In this document: piece by piece, positions 7,490-14,495 of the stretch | How the letters are laid out: each line of letters starts with the position of its first letter | Numbering within the stretch: the first letter of the stretch is position 1 | Source: Pseudomonadota bacterium | GTDB taxonomy: Bacteria; Pseudomonadota; Gammaproteobacteria; Xanthomonadales; Xanthomonadaceae | DNA: 16,003 bases | Direction of reading: 5' to 3' | Assembly: GCA_023438325.1 (NCBI GenBank) | Contig: JAEXRB010000019.1 | Coordinates: 1 to 16,003 of the forward strand | Notes under the pieces: generated by a model | Databases searched by the model: none | What the model was told of the DNA's origin: nothing | What the model saw: the letters and a program-made list of their open reading frames with translations, nothing else | Program-made: the position numbers and the translations under genes

Positions 7490-9324
7490 CGCGGCGCAGG
7501 AATCGACAGGTGGGCAGGCTGCAACGGCTCTTCGGCACGTGGCGTCGGCTCGATCACGGCATCCTGCACCGGCCCCCGGGTCGCACCATCCAGCCGCTCC
7601 CAAACCTGATCAAGCGCGGCAAACATGTACGGCAACAGCGGAACATAGCGCTTGCGGTAATCGGGGAAGGCCATCAACGCATCGACGTGCTGCGCGTTTC
7701 GGATCCGCCAATAGGCGACATCGGCCCCGGCAGCACGAGCCATCGGCACGTAGCGATCACTGGTCAGTGCAATCGGCACCACACCGTCATCCGTGCCATG
7801 CACGATAACGACGGGAAGTCCTGCACGCGGTGCAGTCGCCCGTGTGCGCTCGATCCCGGCACGCACGCGCTGCGCCTCAGGGGAGTCCTGCGTCGACAGT
7901 GCACGCAGACATTGAAGGCCCGGCACGTGTGGATCGGCGGATTGATCGGCGAGCGTATCGATCAGGCCAATGCCCGCGCCGGGCGGGATGCCGCTGGCAT
8001 CGCTCCACCAGGCAGCTCGCAGCTCGGCGGTTGCAGGCAGAGGTGCGCGATCGGCACCGATCGCCGCGTAGCCATAGCCACAGGGATGCTCGCCCGCTGC
8101 ATGGCCGCCATACGCCGAGGCGTAAGCCGCCGCGACCGAGCGCCACATGTCCAGCACCACCGAAATCAAGCCAGCGCGCAAAGTGTTGTCGTCCAGCCCC
8201 ATCGCCGCCAGTTGCGCGTAGGCGGATTTCGCCTGGGCGGAAACATCATCGCCCTGCACCAGACCGAGTGCGTGCAGCGTGCTGCAACGCTGTTCCCAGA
8301 TCGGCCGCAGCTGCACGGGCATCGGCGGTGGCGGAAGGTCGTCCACCGCCAGCAATGCACACGGCATCAGCAACGCAGACTGGGTGGCCACGTCGTAAAG
8401 CGATACCGCCCCCGCTACCGATACGTTCGGCTCTCCCGCGACGACCGCATCGAACCAGCCATCCTCGATTTCGGCGGCACGCAACACCGCGCCGCCACCG
8501 TTGGAAACTCCCGCCGCGATGATGCGGGTATTGTCCGGCGTGAACGGTGCCGCTTGCGGATGTACCCGACCAAGCACCTCCAGCCCGAACTGCATTGCCT
8601 GCTGCACATGGCGTCCCCAATCGGCTTCGGGGTTGTCGCCGGAATGGGCATGCTTGAACGCGATGCCCCTGGCATTCGCCGCAGCACGCGGTTCAAACGC
8701 CAGCACGCCCTGGGCAGATGATGTGCCATCAGCCTGAACGCCGATGCGGCCATCCAGATCGTAGTAATCGGTACCGGTGCCCTTGTCGGTGTGGACGACC
8801 GCACAGCCTCGCGGCAGCCCCCACGCCGATGCGACGGCAATCGCCCCGTAGATGCCACGCGAACCCGACGAAGCCGTCACCACGAGGCAACGTTTCGACA
8901 GATCGTAATCATCAGGCACCTGCACCAGCACCCGGTGTGGCTGGCTCGCGCCGGGCACCTTGGCGAAGGCGGAGAACTCCCTGCCGTGCACGCTCTGCGC
9001 GGTGCCGTAAACCTCGCCGAAACCGCCACCAGGCGTCAGATCGGCAATACCTCGCCAGTTGTTCCAGATGGCACGCCGCCTTGCTTCGGCTGCGGTGGGT
9101 GACATCGCATCGGCAAACGCCGGAGCAGCCGGCGAACGCAGACCATCCAGCCCGAGACCGGCGGTAAGCAGATCATCCTCGCCGCGATGCACGGTTTCGC
9201 GTTGTTGCTCGAACACTGCGGCAGAAACTTGCGGAACCGAATCATCCGTCGTCTTGACCGGGCCGCAGGCAGGCAGCGCAAGCACTGCAATCCAGAAGGG
9301 AACATGGCGAAGGGAATTGTTCAT
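7483..9324 (-). CDS. 3-hydroxybutyrate oligomer hydrolase (3HBOH family), putative lipoprotein
   Basis: 613 residues from the chosen ATG at 9324. The N-terminus is a short signal peptide, RHVPFWIAVLALPAC, ending in a lipobox-like LPAC (Cys20), so the mature protein is probably lipid-anchored outside the cytoplasm; Pro at -2 is not ideal for a lipobox. The body carries the marks of the D-(-)-3-hydroxybutyrate oligomer hydrolase family: ASSGSRGIYGAIAVASAWGL, GCAVVHTDKGTGTDYYDL, the nucleophile-type segment GVSNGGGA (Ser274), GEPNVSV, and near the C-terminus HGTDDGVVP and NAQHVDAL, which may supply the Asp and His. The family cleaves linear 3HB oligomers released from polyhydroxybutyrate to monomer. 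An upstream ATG at 9393 would bury the signal peptide and overlap the opposite promoter. No clear Shine-Dalgarno is present. It is divergent from the response regulator gene. Confidence 0.85.
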   Translation of the reverse strand: MNNSLRHVPFWIAVLALPACGPVKTTDDSVPQVSAAVFEQQRETVHRGEDDLLTAGLGLDGLRSPAAPAFADAMSPTAAEARRRAIWNNWRGIADLTPGGGFGEVYGTAQSVHGREFSAFAKVPGASQPHRVLVQVPDDYDLSKRCLVVTASSGSRGIYGAIAVASAWGLPRGCAVVHTDKGTGTDYYDLDGRIGVQADGTSSAQGVLAFEPRAAANARGIAFKHAHSGDNPEADWGRHVQQAMQFGLEVLGRVHPQAAPFTPDNTRIIAAGVSNGGGAVLRAAEIEDGWFDAVVAGEPNVSVAGAVSLYDVATQSALLMPCALLAVDDLPPPPMPVQLRPIWEQRCSTLHALGLVQGDDVSAQAKSAYAQLAAMGLDDNTLRAGLISVVLDMWRSVAAAYASAYGGHAAGEHPCGYGYAAIGADRAPLPATAELRAAWWSDASGIPPGAGIGLIDTLADQSADPHVPGLQCLRALSTQDSPEAQRVRAGIERTRATAPRAGLPVVIVHGTDDGVVPIALTSDRYVPMARAAGADVAYWRIRNAQHVDALMAFPDYRKRYVPLLPYMFAALDQVWERLDGATRGPVQDAVIEPTPRAEEPLQPAHLSIPAPRP

Positions 9325-9360
9325 GGGTGCACTGTAGCAAGCAGGAATCTGCGCGCCATC

Positions 9361-9372
9361 GTACCTAGGTAC
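9361..9372. promoter_or_regulatory. 12-bp perfect palindrome in the divergent regulator/hydrolase promoter region
   Basis: GTACCTAGGTAC is its own reverse complement. It sits in the 86-bp gap between the hydrolase start (9324) and the response-regulator start (9411), 39-50 bases before the regulator ATG. Opposed TACCT/AGGTA half-sites suit a dimeric NarL-type HTH protein. A possible -10 for the regulator, GCTAAT (9396-9401), lies downstream. Operator function is inferred. Confidence 0.4.
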
Positions 9373-9410
9373 CCACGGTCGTCCACGCCGCATTTGCTAA
9401 TCTGCCCGAC

Positions 9411-10109
9411 ATGCCCAACCTGCTCATTGCCGACGACCATCCGTTGTTTCGTGCCGCCCTGCATCGTGCCGCCGCCGATGCGGCAGATGATCTCCAGATC
9501 AGCGAAACCGAATCGCTGGACGGCGTGCTCAATGCGATCGAGAGCCGCGAAATCGACTTGATGCTGCTGGATCTGCACATGCCGGGAAACCACGGCCTCG
9601 CAGGCCTTGCCACCTTGCGCGCGTTGCAACCCGGGCTGGCAGTGATCATCGTCTCGGCCAACGAAGACCCCCGCGTCATTCGTCGTGCACTCGATCTCGG
9701 CGCTGCCGGTTATCTACCGAAAAGCTCGGGACTGACGGAGCTCCAGCACGCGTTGCGCACCGTGCTCGACGGTGAGCGCTGGATTCCACCGGAACTGCGC
9801 GAACCCGTTGCGCATGTGCCGCCGTTTGCACGCGATACCGATCTGGCGGCACGCCTGTCCAGCCTCTCCGCACAGCAGTACAAGGTACTGAGCCTGGTGG
9901 CAGAAGGCCTGCTCAACAAGCAGATCGCCGACCGGCTGGATGTGCAATTGCGCACGGTGAAGGCACACATGACGCGGATCATGAGCCGACTCGGCGTACG
10001 CAACCGCACCCAGGCGATTCGCGTGCTGCACGAACTTGGCCTCACCGATCCTGCACGCCAGATCGTCGATGCGCAAACGGATCCGGCCGAAGACGATCCC
10101 GACGCCTGA
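9411..10109 (+). CDS. NarL/LuxR-type response regulator, CrbR/ErdR-like
   Basis: 232 residues. The receiver domain (1-120) has the acidic pocket ADDHP (D8, D9), phospho-acceptor Asp54 in LLLDLHMPG, a switch Ser82 in IIVSAN, and Lys104 in GYLPKSS. The C-terminal LuxR-type helix-turn-helix (about 150-206) contains YKVLSLVAEGLLNKQIADRL and RTVKAHMTRIMSRLGVRNRT. A tail rich in Asp/Pro follows. Pairing with the SSS-type hybrid kinase immediately downstream on the opposite strand suggests a CrbR/ErdR equivalent; in Vibrio and Pseudomonas this regulator activates acetyl-CoA synthetase (acs) and acetate use. No Shine-Dalgarno precedes the ATG, and a -10-like GCTAAT lies only 9 bases upstream, so the transcript may be nearly leaderless. 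The two-component assignment is firm; the CrbR identity is an inference. Confidence 0.9.
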   Translation: MPNLLIADDHPLFRAALHRAAADAADDLQISETESLDGVLNAIESREIDLMLLDLHMPGNHGLAGLATLRALQPGLAVIIVSANEDPRVIRRALDLGAAGYLPKSSGLTELQHALRTVLDGERWIPPELREPVAHVPPFARDTDLAARLSSLSAQQYKVLSLVAEGLLNKQIADRLDVQLRTVKAHMTRIMSRLGVRNRTQAIRVLHELGLTDPARQIVDAQTDPAEDDPDA

Positions 10110-10127
10110 TCGCCGCGGCTTCAGCCG

Positions 10128-13100
10128 TTACAGCGCCCCCATGCCGCCATCCGTACTGCCGGCACCAGAACGTGCATCGAGCAGGTGATTGATCGCCCAA
10201 CGCAATGCCAATGGCCTGAATGGCTTGACCAGCAGCGACAGCCCGGCACTTCGCACCGCATCGCGCGTGCCGGCATCGGTGTCGGCGCTGAGAATCACGG
10301 TAGGGCGACGACCATGTGCTGCGCCGAACCGCGTCCACAATGCAATGCCGGTATCACCCTGATCGAGGTGGTAATCGAATAACCAGAGGTCGGCATCACG
10401 TGCAGCGGCATCGCTGTTGTTGCCATCATGCAAGGCGGTGACCTCGCAGCCCCACGCCAGCAGCATCTGCCGCATGGCTTCCAGTGCAGCAGGATCATTG
10501 TCGACCACCAGCACCCGAGCGCCCTTCAACGTGCCATTGCCGCCGCTCGGCGTCTCGATCGGTGAAGAAGACGGCGGACAGGCACGCGGCACGGCGATGG
10601 AAAATACCGAGCCACGCCCGATCACGCTGTGCAACGACAACGGCGCATGCAGCAAGCCGGCGATCCTGTCGGCGATCGCCAACCCAAGCCCAAGTCCCGA
10701 CCCCTGGCCCTGGTTGCGATCACCGCGCTGGAATTCTTCGAACACCTGCGCCTGCTGTTCCGGGCCGATGCCCGGTCCGGTGTCGTAGACACCGATTTCG
10801 ATGCGCTTGCCGCGCCGGCGGACACCCAGCAACACGCTGCCACTGACGACGTAGCGGATCGCATTGGCAAGGAAGTTCTGCAATACCCGGCGCAGCAGCA
10901 ATGCATCGGTGTGTACCCACAGCCGTGTGGGCACGTAACGGAACTGCAGGTTGCGCGCCGCCGCCAGCACCGCAAACTCCTGCGCCAACGGATCAAGCAC
11001 GCTCGCCAACGCCAGAGGATGCGGATCGGCCACCCATCCTCCCGCCTCCAGCCGCGAAATATCGAGCAGCCCCGATAGCAGATCATCGGTGGAATCCAGC
11101 GCGCCGCGAATCTGTCGCAGGAAACTGTGCAGGAATTCGGAATCGACATGCTGCGACATGGCATCGGTCAGAAGCTGCGCGGCATGCAATGGCTGAATCA
11201 GATCGTGCCCCACCGCGGTGAGAAAACGCGTCTTTGCGACGTTGGCGCGTTCGGCCTCCTGTACCGCCTGTTCCAGACGCGCCGTGCGGTCTTCGACACG
11301 AAGCTCCAATGTCTCATTGCTGCGCTTGAGTGCCTCTTCTGCCGAACGAAACGCCGTCACATCCGTGAAGGTCGCCACGTAGCCGCCACCCGGCATCGGA
11401 TTGCCACGGATTTCGACGATGTTGCCGTCGGGAAATATCCGCTCGGACAGATGCGGCGTGCCGCGGCGCATGTATTGCACACGTCGATTGAGTGCAGCCT
11501 CGGGGGTATCGCCCTGCCCGGTTCCGATACGAAATTGATCCAATGCCCATTCGGTCAGATCGTGGATCGGACGCCCCACCTGCAGCAGATCCTCCGGAAA
11601 TCCGAACATCGCGGCATAGCGCTGGTTCCATGCCACAAGTCTCAAATCCGCATCGACCACACTGATGCCCTGGCTCATGTTTTCCAGCGCGGCCTCCAGC
11701 AATCGCTGGTTGAAACGCAATGCCTGGGTGGCCTCGCCCACGGCGCGCGTGACCGTCTCCAGCGGAGTCGCGCCGCCATCGCGAACCGCCTCCACCAGCA
11801 GTCGCGCCATGCCAGCTCCGACCACGGCGGTCAGTTCGCGTTCGATCGCGATCACCCTGTCGTCGTCCAGCGTCTGCCCGGCATGCCCGACCAGCAATTG
11901 CCTGACCCGTTCCGGCCCCAGGAAACGCCCTGCCATCTTGCGCACCGCGGCCGCAGTCACGCCATCGCGCTGCTGCGGCAACACCGGACGCACGGCACGA
12001 GTGACCACGATCACCGTGACCAGATTGATCAGCAAGCTGACGCCCATGCTGATGGCGATGTGGTCGTGCTGCATGCGGGTCGGGAAGAGCATGAACCAGT
12101 TCAACCCGTCACGTGCGGACGCCAGCGTCTGTGCCGGCACCACCATCGGCAACAGCACCAACCAAAGCCACGCCAGCGTGCCGAGCACCAACCCGGCGAG
12201 AATGGCAGGCGACGGCGTGCGCGGGCGATACACCGCCAGCAACACGGCGGGCGCGAGCTGCGCCAGGGCAGTGAACGACATCAGACCGAAATCGCTGAGT
12301 GCATCGACGCCACTCATCGCCCTGCTGTACAGCCACGACACCAGGAACACGGCGAGAATGCCTGCGCGCCGGAATGCCAGCACCTGCGGGCGCAGGTCGG
12401 TGCCACTGTCACGCCCCACGCCGCCCAGGATGCGCACACCGAAACCGTGGTTGCCAAGCATGATCGACAAGGTCAATCCCGACAGGATCATCATGCCGGT
12501 CGCCGCACTCAGGCTTCCCAGATAGGCCAGCAGCGCCAGCAGGTGGTGTCCCTGCGCCTGCGGCAACATCAACACGTACAGATCCGGCGACACGCTTCCG
12601 CCCAGTTGCGCCGCACCGGCCAATGCCAGCGGCACCGAGGGCAGCGCGATCAGCAGCATGTACAGCGGAAACATCCAGCGTGCCGTCTTCAGATCCGAAT
12701 CACGGCGAAGCTCCACCACGCCGACGTGGAACTGATGAGGCAACACGAAAGCCGCCAATGCCCCCAGCGCCACCATCGTGATGAAGTCCGGAAGCACGGC
12801 TGCCGATGGCAGCTGCACCATCCGCTCGACCAACGGCCCACCCGCCTCGCGCACTGCAAGCGCGGCATACAGGCCGATGGTAAGCAGTGCTCCGAGCTTG
12901 ATCAGCGACTCCAGCCCGAGCGCCACCATGATGCCGCGATTGTGTTCCGTCGCCGATGCCCGACGCGTGCCGAACAGCATGGTGAACGCGGCAATCATCA
13001 GCGTGAACCAGAACGACACGTCCCATTGCCCATCGGCGTCGACACCCGAGCCGAGCAAAGCGCCCAAGCCCTGACTGACCGCTTTCAATTGCAAGGCGAT

Positions 13101-13487
13101 GTAGGGAACGATGCCGATCAGCGCCACCAACGTGATGACGATGCCCAGGCTGTGGCTGCTGCGCAGGCGCGCCACGATCAGATCGGCGATGGTGGCGCTG
13201 TTGTGCTGCCGCACCAACTGCGCCAATCGCCGCAGGAAGGGAAGACCACAGGCAAAGATCAGCGCCATGCCGATCAATGTCGGCGGAAGTGCGAAACCCC
13301 ATTGTCCGGCCTGCGAGGCACCGCCGTAATACGTCCAGGCCGTGCAGTGCACGGCCAGTGACAACGCATAGATCGCCGGCCAGACACGAGACAAACGATG
13401 CCCCCGGCGCTCACCCCACAGTGCCACGCCGAACAGCAGTGCCGTCCAGGCGAAACAGGCGAAGAAGACAATGGCCGGGGTCAACAT
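10128..13487 (-). CDS. SSS-PAS-HisKA-HATPase-REC hybrid sensor kinase, CrbS/MxtR-like
   Basis: 1119 residues. Residues 1 to about 510 are a multi-helix sodium:solute-symporter-like membrane domain, with AWTYYGGASQAGQWGF, KAVSQGLGALLGSG and HQFHVGVVE, as in CbrA/CrbS kinases. A PAS domain (about 595-715, NMSQGISVVDADLRLVAWNQ) is followed by a short coiled coil. The HisKA box is VGHDLIQPLHAA with phospho-acceptor His761. HATPase_c has an N-box QNFLANAIRY, G1 DTGPGIG (D902) and G2 GSGLGLGLAI. A C-terminal receiver (about 985-1108) has VVDNDP, phospho-acceptor Asp1038 in LFDYHL, and LLVKPF. This order matches CrbS (Vibrio) and MxtR (Pseudomonas), which sense acetate-related signals and act on CrbR/ErdR. 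The start ATG has GGAG only two bases upstream. The stop lies 18 bases from the convergent regulator's stop. The hydrolase gene upstream on the same strand ends 132 bases away. Confidence 0.93.
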   Translation of the reverse strand: MLTPAIVFFACFAWTALLFGVALWGERRGHRLSRVWPAIYALSLAVHCTAWTYYGGASQAGQWGFALPPTLIGMALIFACGLPFLRRLAQLVRQHNSATIADLIVARLRSSHSLGIVITLVALIGIVPYIALQLKAVSQGLGALLGSGVDADGQWDVSFWFTLMIAAFTMLFGTRRASATEHNRGIMVALGLESLIKLGALLTIGLYAALAVREAGGPLVERMVQLPSAAVLPDFITMVALGALAAFVLPHQFHVGVVELRRDSDLKTARWMFPLYMLLIALPSVPLALAGAAQLGGSVSPDLYVLMLPQAQGHHLLALLAYLGSLSAATGMMILSGLTLSIMLGNHGFGVRILGGVGRDSGTDLRPQVLAFRRAGILAVFLVSWLYSRAMSGVDALSDFGLMSFTALAQLAPAVLLAVYRPRTPSPAILAGLVLGTLAWLWLVLLPMVVPAQTLASARDGLNWFMLFPTRMQHDHIAISMGVSLLINLVTVIVVTRAVRPVLPQQRDGVTAAAVRKMAGRFLGPERVRQLLVGHAGQTLDDDRVIAIERELTAVVGAGMARLLVEAVRDGGATPLETVTRAVGEATQALRFNQRLLEAALENMSQGISVVDADLRLVAWNQRYAAMFGFPEDLLQVGRPIHDLTEWALDQFRIGTGQGDTPEAALNRRVQYMRRGTPHLSERIFPDGNIVEIRGNPMPGGGYVATFTDVTAFRSAEEALKRSNETLELRVEDRTARLEQAVQEAERANVAKTRFLTAVGHDLIQPLHAAQLLTDAMSQHVDSEFLHSFLRQIRGALDSTDDLLSGLLDISRLEAGGWVADPHPLALASVLDPLAQEFAVLAAARNLQFRYVPTRLWVHTDALLLRRVLQNFLANAIRYVVSGSVLLGVRRRGKRIEIGVYDTGPGIGPEQQAQVFEEFQRGDRNQGQGSGLGLGLAIADRIAGLLHAPLSLHSVIGRGSVFSIAVPRACPPSSSPIETPSGGNGTLKGARVLVVDNDPAALEAMRQMLLAWGCEVTALHDGNNSDAAARDADLWLFDYHLDQGDTGIALWTRFGAAHGRRPTVILSADTDAGTRDAVRSAGLSLLVKPFRPLALRWAINHLLDARSGAGSTDGGMGAL

Positions 13488-13619
13488 CGCTCCAGTTTAT
13501 GCAGATCACCCCTGACGTGGGTGCACCGTCACGACGACAGCCACACATGCATGCGAGGAAACCTCAACTCGCCCGGCACATCGTCTCATCCCGAACAAGC
13601 AGACAGCTTCGCCACTCAC

Positions 13620-14495
13620 TTACGGGGCGCGCCTCAACAAGGCGAGAATCGCGTCTCTCGCCTCCGGCTCCCCGAGAAAAGGCGCGTGCCCCACATCGGG
13701 CACCTCCGCCAGAACGGCATCTTTCGCGTTGGCCAGCATGCGCCGTGCAACATCCGCCGCAAGGATGTCCGACAACGCACCACGCACCACGAGCATCGGC
13801 CCGCATCGAGCCAGCGCACGCCACATGCGCCAGAGCACCGGACGCAAGAGCCACAGCAGCCACGGCCTGACGGTGCGCACGATGGCCGGATCGTAATCCA
13901 GCTCCAGCAGGCCATCATCACGAACCCGAAACATCCGCGATGTCATGTCCCGCCACTCGGCATCACCGTAACGCGGAAACGCCGGCTTTCCGATGGCGCT
14001 GACATAAGCCACCGCATGCTCGAGCGTCATGGGTGGCACGGTCTTCCCCGCGTAACGGCCAATCCTGACCAACGCCTCGCGCGGCACCTCCGGCCCCGCA
14101 TCGTTGAGCACGGCAGCGGCAATCCGCTCCGGCGCACGCGCGCCGACCGTCATCGTCACCAACACCCCCAATGAGGTGCCGATGAACACCGCGCGCTCGA
14201 TTCCCTGTGAATCGAGCAAGGCGAGCATGTCGCTTGCGTAGGTGCGCGGGTTGTAGCTTTGGGGATCGCGGGCACGATCGGAACCGGCGCGCCCGCGAAG
14301 ATCCACGGCGATCACTCGCCAGCCTGTTGCCAGGATCTGGCGCGCGATGGAGTCGAAATCAGTGGCATTCCGGGTCAATCCCGGAATGCACACCACCGTG
14401 CGACCATTCCATGCCTGTGGCTCGGGCCGGTAGTCGCGTGCATGCAACTTCAGCCCGTCGGCACTCTGCCAAAACAGATGCTCCACATCATCCAT
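13620..14495 (-). CDS. Alpha/beta hydrolase
   Basis: 291 residues with no signal peptide, so probably cytoplasmic. The fold is marked by VVCIPGLTRNATDFD (oxyanion region), VIAVDLRGRAGSDRA, the nucleophile elbow GTSLGV with Ser108, a later acidic strand MLVVRGALSDIL (Asp candidate), and a terminal VGHAPFLGEPEA (catalytic His). These give a complete Ser-Asp-His triad. A helical lid lies between about residues 140 and 215 and includes a Trp/Leu-rich stretch, VRPWLLWLLRPVLWRMW, that may contact membrane or a hydrophobic substrate. The ATG shares one base with the stop of the upstream TonB-dependent receptor (TGATG), indicating translational coupling. Reaction and substrate are not readable; an esterase acting on what the receptor imports is a fair guess. 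Confidence 0.87.
   Translation of the reverse strand: MDDVEHLFWQSADGLKLHARDYRPEPQAWNGRTVVCIPGLTRNATDFDSIARQILATGWRVIAVDLRGRAGSDRARDPQSYNPRTYASDMLALLDSQGIERAVFIGTSLGVLVTMTVGARAPERIAAAVLNDAGPEVPREALVRIGRYAGKTVPPMTLEHAVAYVSAIGKPAFPRYGDAEWRDMTSRMFRVRDDGLLELDYDPAIVRTVRPWLLWLLRPVLWRMWRALARCGPMLVVRGALSDILAADVARRMLANAKDAVLAEVPDVGHAPFLGEPEARDAILALLRRAP

Noticed and set aside
7414..8721. 435-aa plus-strand open frame
   Set aside because: It lies inside the 3HB-oligomer hydrolase on the opposite strand, whose family motifs are clear; the product is Arg/His-rich with no recognisable domain.
9325..9393. Upstream ATG (9393) for the 3HB-oligomer hydrolase
   Set aside because: It would put 23 polar residues before an intact signal peptide and run through the palindrome and regulator promoter region.
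10116..10127. Hairpin CGGC-TTCA-GCCG between the convergent kinase and regulator genes
   Set aside because: A 4-bp stem with no T-run is too weak to call a terminator.
11127..13361. 744-aa open frame antisense to the sensor kinase
   Set aside because: The product is an Arg/His/Gln-rich composition artefact; the kinase on the other strand has complete, ordered domains.
13488..13619. Promoter or operator for the kinase in the 132-bp gap
   Set aside because: Only a short CATGCATG palindrome and poor -35/-10 matches are present; nothing supports a specific site.
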